Shown piece after piece: positions 35,656 to 46,475 of a stretch of DNA of 64,000 nucleotides. The translations under genes and the position numbers were made by a program. Positions within the stretch are counted from its first letter, which is position 1, and each line of letters begins with the position of its first letter. The stretch spans positions 1,141,150 to 1,205,149 of the forward strand of contig JACDOX010000051.1 of NCBI GenBank assembly GCA_014549065.1. The letters are read 5' to 3'. Below the pieces are notes generated by a model, which was not told the DNA's origin, ran no database searches, and was given only the letters and a program-made list of their open reading frames with translations. This DNA is from Cardinalis cardinalis (taxonomy: Eukaryota; Chordata; Aves; Passeriformes; Cardinalidae).

Positions 35656-36417
35656 TCCAAGCAATCATTCTGCTGGCATTGGCAGTGATTTCTGTGCCTT
35701 CCTGTGCAGCTCAGCAGCAGCAAGGAGCAAGGCAGTGAAACCTGCACTTCACCACCCTCATTTCCAGGAGTCCTTGCAGGATAAAAGAGCAGTTGATATT
35801 AAAATGTCCTGCTCACTTCCACTTGCCATTCAGCTGCATAGCAACCACAGAGTACCATTGGCAGACTTAGTGAACTATTTTTAGTTCAATTACTTGTTCC
35901 CCTGACTCAGACTGCAGGGTCTGAGCTTACCTTTCATGCAATCTGTGCAAATGAACCTCATTGCTTGCACTCGTCCTGACCCGTGCAGCTCATTACCAAG
36001 AAATTATTTTAGGGACTGAGATACAAAGTTCTATATTTGCCCCTCATGTCTGACAGATTTTCAGGCTAATTTTGTTCCCATCTAGCTTTCATAGCCCAAA
36101 ATTTTGTCATATCCATATCCTTGTCATCTACTTGGGTGACAGAGCTACCTGCAGGTGGATTTACCAGCTTGAGGAATGGCTTCTAGCAGGGAGAGCTAAC
36201 AATGATGTGCCAGCACAGTAAATCTGTAAAATCCAAGAGGAGAAGGCAGCAGGAGGCTTGTTTATCATTTTGGGGACTGAAATATAAAGCTTTTCTCAAG
36301 GCCTGCTGCAGGAACAACAAGTATGGGTAAGGGGAGGAGTGGGAGCAAAGCAACAACAGCCTCTGAACCTGCCCAGAGCAGGGTCTGCTGCTTGAGCTGG
36401 GTCAGAGAGGAGGAGAG
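35656..36417. other. Single-copy AT-rich sequence with a MEF2-like palindrome
   Basis: Positions 35871-35888 form a perfect palindrome with 7-bp arms TGAACTA/TAGTTCA around TTTT. It contains CTATTTTTAG (35875-35884), which fits the MEF2 consensus YTAWWWWTAR. The part at 35820-36140 is AT-rich without low-complexity runs and is a candidate regulatory block. Confidence 0.35.
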
Positions 36418-36965
36418 GACAGAATCCACAGAATGACAGAATTCACAGAATCACTGGGTTGGGAGAGACCTTCAAGATCATCGAGTCCAACCCAGCCCCT
36501 CAATTAAACCCTGGCCCCCAGTGCCACATCCAGGCTTTGTTAAACACACCCAGGGATGGGGACTCCACCACATCCATGGGCAGCCATTCCAGAACTTTAT
36601 CGCCCTTTCTGTGAAAAACTTTTCCCTGCTATCCAACCTGTATTTCCCTTGGTGCAGCTCGAGGCTGTGTGCTCTGGTTGTGTCAGTGCTGCTGGAGAAA
36701 GAGCCCAGCCCCAGCTGAGCACAGGCACCTTTCAGGAGCTGTGCAGAGAGTGATGGGGGCACCCCTGAGCCTCCTTTTCTCCAGGCTGAGCACCCCCAGC
36801 TCCCTCAGTCATTCCTCACAGGGTTTGTGCTCCCAGCCCCTCTCCAGCCTCGTTGCCTCCTCTGGATGTGCTCCAGCCCCTTCCCAAAGTGAGGGGACAG
36901 AACTGGACACAGCACTGAGGGTTTGGCCTCAGCAGTGCCCAGCGCAGGGCAAGGATGAACTCCCC
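36418..36965 (-). mobile_element. CR1 LINE fragment, 3' ~550 bp
   Basis: This is the longest CR1 piece here. It starts with the complement of the octamer tail (AGAATCCACAGAATGACAG), followed by CACTGGGTTGGGAGAGACC, TTCAAGATCATCGAGTCCAACC, CCAGGGATGGGGACTCCACC, GGGCAGCCATTCCAGAACTT, GTGAAAAACTTTTCCC, CTTTTCTCCAGGCTGAGCACC and GAACTGGACACAGCACTGAGG. These match the 3' UTR and the end of ORF2 of an avian CR1. It is 5'-truncated. Frames through it are degraded. Confidence 0.92.
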
Positions 36966-37418
36966 TGACCTGGATTTAATTTTAAATTCTCCCCCACATT
37001 CTCATCTCACTGAATGCAAGGGCATTTCAGCTGGGACCTGGGAACAGCTGCCCCCCAAAGCTGGCACCCCAGAGCCAGGCTCCTCTCCAGGTTTGTTTGC
37101 AGGGAACTTTTTGCTCTCTCACCTCAGTGCCCGCCCCTGTGGTTAATGTCAAACTTCAGCACGATGAGATGAGAACACAGATTGGTGCTAAAACCAAGCC
37201 TGAAAGATATTTGCACATGATTTTGACTTGTGAGGAATCTGCATGGAAACCCAAACCTGATTTGGAAGCACTGATGTGCCAATATTAATTCTCAGCTCAC
37301 ATGAATGGCCTCCATTAAAGGCTCCTTCCAACCCTAAATGTGCTTTTCCTCTAAGGAGAAACACCCTGGGCTGCTCAGCTCTCCCTCAGAAACCAAGTGT
37401 CCACCCCAAACAATCATC
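36966..37418. other. Single-copy spacer between CR1 copies
   Basis: No gene or recognised element was seen. Confidence 0.5.
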
Positions 37419-37555
37419 ATGGAATCACAGAATGGTTTGGGTTGGAAGGGGCCATAAAAATCATCTCATTGCACACCTTTCCATGGGCAGGGACACCTTC
37501 CACCATCCCAGGCTGCTCAAACTCCACCCAGCCTGGCTCCCTTCAGGTGCTGGAT
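37419..37555 (-). mobile_element. CR1 LINE fragment, 3' end
   Basis: The + strand reads GGAATCACAGAATGGTTTGG, GTTGGAAGGGGCCATAAAAA, CCATGGGCAGGGACACCTTC, then CCCAGGCTGCTCAAACTCCA. This is close to the CR1 consensus 3' end in complement. It is a short, 5'-truncated copy. Confidence 0.93.
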
Positions 37556-38528
37556 GATTGTCATTTTTAGTGACATCTATAAAAGTGTGTTAAATGTTTC
37601 ATTTTAGTGTCAGCTCTCAGGATTCTCTACCCCTCAGTAAGATCCCCTGTGCCTGGTTAGCTGTTCTTCTCCTGGTTATCCTCTTTAGCAGTAACACCCT
37701 CCATAAATCACATTCTCTCTTTTTCCCTGCTCAGTGGATGGAATTATGGCTTTGCCTCTTTAGTGCTCTCCCCTCCTATTTGTATTCTTTTATATTTAAT
37801 CCTTCAGAAATTCCCATTTCAAGTTTAACAGCTGATGAAACGAGGATCTGGTTAATGTAGAGCCTTCTCCTGTGAGGGGACACCAAACTCCAGGCTGTGC
37901 TCCACAGCTGCCCTTACCAGCTGCTGCTTCAAGCCACTAAACTGAGATAATCTCCCTGGTGCTGGAGCTTCCCATCTCCTTGCTCCTCTCCTCAGGAGCT
38001 CACTGAACCACAAAGATGCTTGGCTCCACTGGGAGATGTTTACCTCCACTGATCATTTTGTCCACCTGTTTGCAGAGCAGAAATGATCTGAGCAGGTGCC
38101 TGGGACCTGGAGTGAAAAATGCTGAGCTGGAAGCAGCAGGAAGAGGGAGAAGGGTGGGGATCCAACAAAGGCTCTGTGGGGTACGAGGAGCAGGGACTGA
38201 GAGGCAAAGCCTGCTCTTGGTTCTGCCACTGCTGAGCCTTGGGTTCCCTCCCCTTCCCATCCAGGAGGAGAAATTGCCTTTTCTGTGGCTGCATTGCAGC
38301 CATTCCAGCATCACCAAAATCTGTACAATTCAAAGGAAACTCTTCCTGGATCCTTTCTCCCAGCTTTCAGAAATGTTAAATGAGTGTCTCTTGCTCTTTA
38401 AGGGGGTTCTCCAAACCAAGTCCCCCTTTAAGGCCATTCCCCCTTTGATCTCCACCAACCAGAGAGGGAAGGTACATTAAAACACTAAATACACTCAAAT
38501 GGGTGATAAATTATCAGATGGGTAAATT
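37556..38528. other. Single-copy sequence
   Basis: No supported gene or repeat was seen. Confidence 0.5.
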
Positions 38529-38877
38529 TGGGAAGGAAGGAAAAAGGAAAAGGGAAAAAGGAAAAAAGGAAAAGGGAAAAAGAAAAAGGAAAAGGGAAAA
38601 AGAAAAAGAAAAAGGGAAAAAGGAAAAGGGAAAAAGGAAAAGGGAAAAAGGAAAAGGGAAAAAGGAAAAGGGAAAAAGGAAAAGGGAAAAAGGAAAAGGG
38701 AAAAANAAAGGGAAAAAGGAAAAGGGAAAAAGGAAAAGGGAAAAAGGAAAAGGGAAAAAGGAAAAGGGAAAAAGGAAAAGGGAAAAAGGAAAAGGGAAAA
38801 AAGAAAAGGGAAAAAAGAAAAGGGAAAAAGGAAAAGGGAAAAAGGAAAAGGGAAAAGGACAGGAAAGAGGAAAGAAG
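38529..38877. repeat. Pure purine tract, 14-bp unit GGAAAAAGGAAAAG
   Basis: About 350 bases of the + strand are A and G only, apart from one N at 38706 and single pyrimidines at the right edge. The main unit is 14 bp (GGAAAAAGGAAAAG), less regular at both ends. Frames on either strand read Lys/Gly/Arg/Glu or Phe/Pro/Leu/Ser repeats and are artefacts. Such mirror-like polypurine tracts can adopt triplex DNA. Confidence 0.97.
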
Positions 38878-40640
38878 AGCCAAAGCTCGATGCTGTTCCA
38901 TGTGGATATTGCCAAATGGAGGTATTTCCACTCTGTGGTTGGATTTACTCACAGAGGCAGGGGTCTATAAGAATATAATATATTTATATAGTACACTATT
39001 TAATTTTTAAGTAGGTGCTGTTTACAAAAACATAAACATTGGTGCAAGGAATTTTTCTTTGCTTGGGGTTATGCTTTTGCAGAGTAGTCTCTGATTTTCT
39101 CATTATTACTTTTATGATCTAATATTTAAGTCTGTTACATCAACATTGCATATGGAAATAGGAAATAGTAGTGCAGGTTTTGATAATAAATCCTGTTTTA
39201 TCAGGTATCCTTCAGTATCCACACTCTTTCCATTATTATTTTCCTTTTGGGAAGGTACTGAGGAAGGCCAGTCTTCTTACCAAAAGAATCCTCTCTTTTC
39301 ATCTCTATATCAGTTATTGAATTAAAAAAAAATAAATTGATTAATGTGGTTGATTGATAATGGCTGATATTGACTTCTTAGCTGCAATAACTAAAATAGT
39401 CCAGAACCATTCAGATTTGAACTGCTGGTAAAGTTACACTGCAACTAAAAGGCAAAAATAAATCTGTTCCTGGAAGAAAATCTATTCTCTGTTCCAGGAA
39501 AGAACGAATTCTGGGGTTTTTTAGCCGGAAGATTGAGAGCATTTTGCAGCTCCCAAGGATTTGATGAGCCTGGATCAGATGAGGTGAGTGACCCACACCT
39601 CTCCCAGGATTGACTCAACTGTCCTGAAAGCCACAGACTCCCCAGGCGGGGGCACTGAATTTGTCATTAATGTTTGCCCACCATGACTTTAACCAACATG
39701 ACGTTTAGGTAGAAGAAGACCCCAGAGCCAGAGCACAGACGAGTTTTGGGAACTCTCACTCATTTTTAGGAAACCTGATTCCTCTCAGTGAGTGGGACAG
39801 ATTCCCCACAGGGGTGATGAGGGGAGGGAAGCACTCCCAGGGGCTGCTCACACAAATTTGAGCCTGGAAAAGTCCCCTTTTCCCCAGGTGCTGCCCGCAG
39901 AAAGCAGCCGCATGACAAATGCACACCCAATGCCTCCATTTTTGCTCCTGCCAGTAAAAGATTTGGCTGAATTTAAGTAAACAAATCCCACTGTAAGGCT
40001 GTTTTATAAAACTGCAGTCAGCTAAAAATGCAGACATATCATAAGACTTCCAAAGGGGTAATTTTCTTTATTTCTCCTAAGAAAAAGCAGCTTAGGGATT
40101 TCTCCAGTCCCCAGTTGTGTCTGAGCATCCTCACACTCACGGCTGTCTTCTCAAATCTAGCCCTTAAGCTTTCCAAGTGCTCTTAGTTTTATCCCAGAAA
40201 TAAGAGAAAGAGGGAGATTTACTGGGTTAAACCTTTAATTCCTACATAAAAGGCTTCTTTCCCCCTTTCTTTCTTAACCCTTAATTCTTTCTTGCCATTA
40301 TTCTCCCTCAGCCCAAGCAGAGGCATTTAAATCCTGCCTGTTTGCTTTGTGGAACAGCAGCTTTGGGCATTTCTCCTTTGTTTTCTTTTCCTGGAGTGTG
40401 GTATTTTAACAGAGCTTCCTGCTGCCATCAGACAGGGGTGTGAATCCTGTCCTGTGCAATTGCTGCTCCTTTCCTGTCATCCTGGGAAGGGTCTGGGCCA
40501 GCAGTGCTGCTCCCAGAGGTGCCCTGGAGCTGCCTGGGGAAGCCTCTCCCAGTTCCCACCAGCATCCTCCAGCTCTGACTCAGCTCACAGCCACCTCTTG
40601 CCACTATTCCAGAATACATTTCCAACAGCACAGTGGAAAA
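38878..40640. other. AT-rich single-copy sequence
   Basis: Positions 38960-39400 are notably AT-rich and non-repetitive. No gene, RNA or mobile element was recognised in the interval. Confidence 0.5.
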
Positions 40641-40840
40641 TGTTGGGGTTTTTTGAGGTTTTTTTGGTGGATTTTTTTTGGGTTTTGGTTTTTTTGTGTG
40701 TGTGTGGTTTTTTGGTGTTTTTTGTTTGTTTGGGTTTTTTTTTTTGTTTGGGTTGTGGGGTTTTTTGTTGTTGTTGTTTTTTGGGGTTTATTGTGTTGTT
40801 TTGGTTTAGTTTGGGGGTTTTTTTGTTCGTTATTTTTGAG
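40641..40840. repeat. T/G-only low-complexity tract
   Basis: About 200 bases consist almost only of T and G, with runs of G (up to GGGGG) separated by T runs and a short (TG)n. The opposite strand is A/C only. The strand asymmetry is strong, but no fixed unit is seen. Confidence 0.9.
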
Positions 40841-43411
40841 GCAGCCAATAGTCCCAAATCCACCCTTACATTTGCTACCTCGTGCTGTAAAGCTGTTTGC
40901 ACTCAGTGATGCCCAAGCACACTTTGCCCATGGCTTGTTCAGGCAGACTTTTCGTGATTGGTGTTGTTTAAAAGCGATTCCAGACAGATATTCATGATTT
41001 CCAGCAGTCAGAATGCTGCTGTCCATAGCTGGACTGAGCCTTGAGGTCTTTCTGCCTCCACCCTCCCATTCCGGGGGTGAGTGCAGCTACAGAGACCTCA
41101 GATAAAAGAAAAGGATCAAGTGGAGAGAGTGCAGAGGCAAACAAAGCCTAAAGGCTGGGAAAACCTGATCTTGAGTAGAAGATTATTGTGCAGAAACAAA
41201 AAAAAATTAATATTACAGGCTTCAAATATTGAAGAGAGCTGCAATAACAAAGGAATTGTATTGCATTTGTATTTGTGCTGGCCAGGACAAGAATTAGCTC
41301 CAATTCCCGCAGGATGTCGAGGGTCAGGCTTTAGGAAAAGCTTTCAGTGTTGAGTAAAGCTGCAGAGAGGGATTCCAGCAGAGGCTGTGGAGGGTTCTCT
41401 GCTGAATGACCTTCAGCAACAGGCAAACAGAGCCCTGCAGAGGTGGAACTAATCCTGCTCTGAGGCACAAGGATGCATTATGTCATAATTTCAGACTCTT
41501 CCCAGCCCTGTGTGATTATCAGATTCGACAATGCAAATTTTAGGAGAATACATGTTTCCATTATCCCTGTTCTGCTCCCCACACTCCCCCAGGCTTTTCC
41601 ATCTTACAGATCTCTTAATCTTTTTTTATCTCTGACCTTTCCTCTCCCTTCTAAAAATTCTCTGCCCAAACTGCCTGGATTGCTGTCCTCTTCCTCCTAG
41701 ACAAAAATTTGCCTTCTTTAACATGGTCCAGGTCTCATTTGCAGTTCAGGACCCTACAATTAGTCACAGCAACTCCTGCCTGGCTGCAAGCAGGGAAAAT
41801 CCTGGCAGAACCTCCCCATGGACCCTCCTGCGCCTCTCTCCCTGTGTTTTCCTCCCACATGGAGCTGCTTTTATCACTGGGAGAGAGGAGAAGCCACCAG
41901 CAGCTCCTGGCAGAGCTGCTCCTGTTCCTGAGCCCTGGAAATCAGAGGAACCCTTGTGTTTTCCTCCCACTGTGATTAACTGACCTTGCCCTGCTGCCTG
42001 TCAACTGCAAGATAGGATTTAGATGATTTTATGTGGCTGAATAGCAGAAATTGAGCTTGAAGCCCAGACAACATTGCTTTTGCTCATGTGTTTGTGCAAA
42101 TCTCTCTGCTGTAGCCTGGCAGCAATCTCAGCCTGCCTCACAGTGCAAAGATGATACACGTTTAATCTTGTAGCTTATTACATTTGCACCAGATATGGTG
42201 CTCTTGCTATCAACAGATGCTGCTGAAGTGGGGGGGCAGTTTAATATATTTTCCTCCTTAAGTGTTTATCTCCCTTTATTGTGTGTCCCAGCAGGTCAGA
42301 TTCATTTTGTGGAGCTCCTTCCAGGCTCAGTGTGAGGGCACTTCACATTTCTACCTGTGACCACACCACGTCCTCAAGTGCCCTGAGGCTGCCTGGGCTG
42401 CACACACAACACCCAATTCCCAGTCCAAAATCCCCTTTTTTACTTTACTGTCCACACTTTGGACTTCAATTTTTTGCCATTGTCCTTTCTGTCAGCTGTG
42501 CCCAGCCCTTGTTCAACACCACGCCTGGAACAACACAGTGAGACTTTTAATGCTGCCTTTGCTTCCTGACATTTCACAGCAGGTAAAAATCATCCTCCTC
42601 ACTCATCTACCAGTGGACACGATTAAATCTCCCAGATAAAAACGAAAAAGAAGCATGAATATCCTCCCAAACTGATTGCTTCTGCAAACAGCACATTTAT
42701 TGCTTGTACAGACATTTATGATTCAAGCCCATCCACAGAAAGGATCATCCTGGATCAAGCCTTGGATGGGAAGGTTCAAAGCCTCTCAGATTTTACATGC
42801 TCAGATAGCCACAAACAATTTTAAGGCATGTTTTCCCCTCTCCTCCCAGCAATGTGATCAGATACTGAGTGCTCAGTGTGTATTTTAGAGGAGCTCAGAC
42901 ATATTGGGCTGCATCTGCTGGTTTATTTTTAGGAAGATGAGCTCTGTTAGATTTGCTTAGGAACAGCACAGGAAGAATGATGTGAACTTTGCAAAGAGCA
43001 GAATATTTCAATTTCTGTGCCCGTGCACCTCGACAGCGCTCGTTTAAATGAATTATTCCTTGTAAAACTCCTGTGACCCCTTCTCCCTGCAGGCTGGGAT
43101 CCAAAAGTCATCCCAGTGTTGTGAAAGGTCTGTCCTAAACCAGTGTGAGCCTCCAGGATACACAGAATTCAGGCTGACACCAGCTTCTCAGCCCATCTTT
43201 GCCCGTGCCAGTGCAGGGATGGAGTTTGCAGCCAGCAGGGAAACACAGGGGCCGTGCTCTGAGTGCCCCTGGGTGCAGAAGGGACATCAGCAGAGCAGGA
43301 AAAGCTCAGTGCAAACACAGCTCCAGCATTTTCCTGTCAGCAGCTCAGCACTCAGCACAGGAGCTCCTGGGATTTTGGAAGCAGCTTACATTCCCCATTC
43401 CCACCGCAAAA
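40841..43411. other. Single-copy sequence
   Basis: No gene was seen. The part at 41975-42230 is AT-rich, with ATGATTTTATGTGG, TTTGTGCAAATC and ATACACGTTTAATC, and could be regulatory. Confidence 0.5.
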
Positions 43412-43796
43412 TGTCGCAGACATCTTTTCATGAAAAATCCTTTCCTTTGGATTTTTTCCTCCTGAGAAGCTGAGAGGCCTCAGGGACAAAATGCAAACAA
43501 TGGTTATCTGCTGCTGTGGAATGCAACAGGTGCATCTGGGATTGATTCATGTGGTTGTTTCTAATTAATGGCCAATCACAGCCCAGCTGGCTCAGACAGA
43601 GTCCAAGCCACAAACCTTTGTTATTATTCCTTTCTATTCTATTCTTAGCCAGCCTTCCGATGAAACCTTTTCTTCTATTCTTTTAGCATAGTTTTAATAT
43701 AATATAGATAATAAAATAATAAATCAGCCTTCTGAAACATGGAGTCAACATTCTCGTCTCTTCCCTCATCCTGGGACCCCTGTGAGCACCACCACA
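43412..43796 (+). mobile_element. Solo LTR of endogenous retrovirus family 2, copy 1
   Basis: It begins TGTCGCAGACATC and ends near GAGCACCACCA. It aligns over its full length with 57660-58038. Landmarks are CCTGAGAAGCTGAGAGGCCT, GGAATGCAACAGGTGCATCT, TTTCTAATTAATGGCCAATC (with a CCAAT box), CACAAACCTTTGTTAT, AATAATAAATCAGCC as polyadenylation signal and CATCCTGGGACCCCTGTGA at the 3' end. There is no internal retroviral sequence on either side. A target-site duplication was not found, unlike copy 2. Confidence 0.9.
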
Positions 43797-45062
43797 CCAA
43801 CAGGAGCTGCAGCTCTCACTCCAGGCCTCATCTTGCAAGGGTTTATTTTGTGTGTGCCTTCAAGGGCTGCATCGGCTCAGCAATGAATTAGAAATGTCCC
43901 AGCCCTGGAAATTCAGCTGTTCCTTTGCTGTTTGTTGTAACACATCCTGCCCATGCAGCATTTCCCCCCAAGCCCATGAACTAAGATGAACTGCACTTGT
44001 TTGCAACTTAACTTTGCTTATGCAGAGATTAAACCCCGTTGTCAGCTTGTAAAATCTATATTGCAAAAGCAGTGACAAAGAACAGTTCCCTCTTCCACGC
44101 AGCAGTTTTGTCAATCCATCTCTGCTCTGGCCAGATAAATCACATTACACAGGGAAAAGGCAAATCTACCCAACTACAGCACAAATCTGGAGAGGTTTTC
44201 ACAACTGCTGAGGGGCTTTGAGGGTGGGGGAGCTGGACTGTGACAAGTAACATTTATTTCTCTCTGGGAAAAAAACCAATCAATTGTGTGGAAGGGTCCT
44301 TTTGAATGAAGAAAAGGAACCATTGGCCTGTCTCACATCTCAGCGCATTTTCTAGTGAAGAGCTGTAAAGGACCTCAGAGGAAAAATCTGCCTTTGGGAC
44401 TAATCAAGAAAAGATTTTTTGTGGTAGAAATATAGGTCTAATTGTACAGGGTGATTCTAGCAGCAATTTTCACCCAACACAACAAACCAGTCCTTACTTT
44501 GAAGACCAAGCTGGAGGCAAATTACAGATCCTCTTCGAGCTGAACTGACCTAATTATTTTTTGTTATGTGCTGGTTCAGAACAAACATGCTCAAAGGAAG
44601 CTTCCCCTCCTGCCTGAATAAATCAGAATTTTCAAGACATACATCCAGGAGGCTCACTAGGCCTAGTCCTGGCTTGCCTGCCCACATCTGTCTTCTAGCA
44701 GAAGAGCTCCTGAATCCTGGCAGCTTGAAAATGGGGGGATTTTGGCAGGGAGGATGGGCAGTCAGGTGGGCAGCTGCTGTGGGGCTCAGGAAGGGCAAGG
44801 AGGGCTACAGCCCCATCTTTTGGTGAATCCAAATTTTACATCTCCTCCCTCTCACTGCATCTTCTGAGAGCAGGGCAGCCCCACCGGGACCCTCCCAAAA
44901 TACCAGGGGGGTTTTCCAGAGGCAGGACTGGGCTGAAGCTCTGCAGGTTGGAGAGAGCAATGAAAGGAGCCCGGAGACAGCTCCTTGCTGTCGCCTCCTG
45001 GAAATTCAGCAGGACATTTCCTCACCAGCTACTCCCTGAAGCAATGCTTCCACTATTTATTG
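43797..45062. other. Single-copy sequence
   Basis: No gene or repeat was recognised. The part at 44240-44480 is AT-rich with ACCAATCAATTGTG and GGTCTAATTGTAC words. Confidence 0.5.
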
Positions 45063-45265
45063 CACTGTTTAACACCCTTGTGAGTGCTTTGAGTTGTTCC
45101 TCCAGAGGCACCAGGCTCCAGCAGCAGCTTTACATTAGCACAGGATTGGTATAAATAAAGAAAAGTCAGGCCTGGTGCCACTGGACACGTTTGGTGACCT
45201 TCTGCTGTACCAAATACTTCAGCAGGAGAGATCATCTTCATTTCCTGCACTGTCCTCCTTTCCTG
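45063..45265. repeat. 203-bp duplicated element, copy 1
   Basis: It begins CACTGTTTAACACCC and ends TTTCCTG, and recurs at 48104-48306 in the same orientation. By hand alignment there are 7 substitutions and no indels, about 96.6% identity. Flanks are unrelated beyond about 10 bases on the left. On the - strand both copies have an open frame sharing SPAEVFG and GHQTCPVAPG, but most differences change the residue, so coding constraint is not indicated. The sequence belongs to none of the repeat families seen here. Confidence 0.92.
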
Positions 45266-45798
45266 GTGCACCAGTATAAAACTGGCAGCTGCCACCTGAG
45301 ATGCTTTTTCTACCTGCAGAACAAGTCCCAGCAATAACCCAAGCATGGGTTATGGCATATTTGAGTATAACTTTCTTATACCAGCACTGTTAGTGGGACA
45401 AATTGGGTGAAAAAACGCAGTTTAATCCCCAGCTGGTGCCGTGATGAAGTTCTCCTTAGCTGTGCTCCAGAGCTGAGGGGAAAGGTGGAGGGTTGGCTCC
45501 CCGTGCTGAGGGGGGAAGCTGAAAGCTGAGATTTGTGATGAGGACAAGCAGGAGGATGGTGCCAGGGGAAAAGGGAGCTGAGGACATCTCCAGGTGCAGC
45601 TCTGGCACAGGGAAGGGTGTGAGGGGAGCAGGGATGCACAGCCAGCCCTGCTGCTGCTGCTGGGAAGAGATGGGGGTGTGTGAGTGCCCCTGTTGGCAGC
45701 CTGGAGGGGACATTGATTATTGGGATTATTGGGATGATTGAGATGATGATTGCCACTGAGGGCAAGATGAAGAATTAAAGCAATGCACAGAAAAAGTG
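45266..45798. other. Single-copy sequence
   Basis: A short run of (GGGATTATT/GATGATTGA)-like words lies at 45720-45755. No gene was seen. Confidence 0.5.
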
Positions 45799-45895
45799 TG
45801 GGACAAGCATCTCCCCCAGTGATGCCTTCAGAGGCTTCTAGAACAGAGGCTGGGCAGAGCTACAGAAATAAAGTAGGGATTTATTAAAAGGATTC
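45799..45895 (-). mobile_element. LTR-like fragment, family 3 (3' end only)
   Basis: It shares with 46081-46180 the blocks ATGCCTTCAGAGGCT, GAGCTACAGAAATAAAG (GAGTTAAAGAATAAAG in the other copy) and GGGATTTATTAAAAGG. In complement this gives TTTAATAAATCCC as a polyadenylation signal followed by U5, ending CA. Similarity stops after 45895. Confidence 0.6.
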
Positions 45896-46080
45896 ACCTC
45901 ATAGCTCCATCCTACAGTTGTTTTCCCTAAATATCTTTAACTTCTGCTCTCGTGTTTTGAAAGGTTTTTGAGGAGCTTTGTCAACAGAATTCTTGGGCTC
46001 TTCTGAGTCTCTTCCCCTGCAGCCCTTGCCTCTCTATTTCCTGCCTTGGGTTTCAGTTTGTCTTTTTGCTGTGGGGAGGA

Positions 46081-46475
46081 TGACTGAGAAACACTTTTCA
46101 GAAATGCCTTCAGAGGCTGCCTGAGACAGAGTTAAAGAATAAAGCAGGGATTTTTGAAAAGCCCTTCACAGGTCACACCTTGGGCAGTGCCAGAGCCCGG
46201 CCGTGGCTCCACCCCAGATGGATCCTGGCCACGAGTTCTCCCACTTTGATAAGTTTGGGTCCATTGCCATGCTGGGCTCCAGTGCCCAATCCCAGCTCCA
46301 GGTGATGCAGTCCCACCCTCCCAGGCTGCTCCCCTCCATCCCCTGCTGTTTGCACTTTTGGGGCTGAAGCTGCAGCGGTGTCCTTGGTTGTGGGGCTGGA
46401 AAAGGATTGTTCTGTGGGACTGAGCTGTGAGCAGAGCTGCTGACACTTTCTGTGGAGTGCAGAGTTCTGCACCAA
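46081..46475 (-). mobile_element. LTR-like element, family 3
   Basis: In complement, this looks like an LTR of about 400 bp ending GTTTCTCAGTCA, with the family 3 polyadenylation/U5 region at 46104-46165. U3-like sequence follows, with ACACCTTGGGCAGTGCC, CCGTGGCTCCACCCCAGATG and TTGGTTGTGGGGCTGGAAAA on the + strand. I recall similar sequence as a passerine LTR, without database support. The far boundary is approximate. Confidence 0.6.

Noticed and set aside
38485..39010. Lys/Gly/Glu-rich and Phe/Pro/Ser-rich frames on both strands
   Set aside because: They are translations of a low-complexity purine tract with a 14-bp period.
40585..41026. Lys/Thr/Gln/Asn-rich frames on the - strand
   Set aside because: They are translations of the A/C strand of the T/G low-complexity tract.
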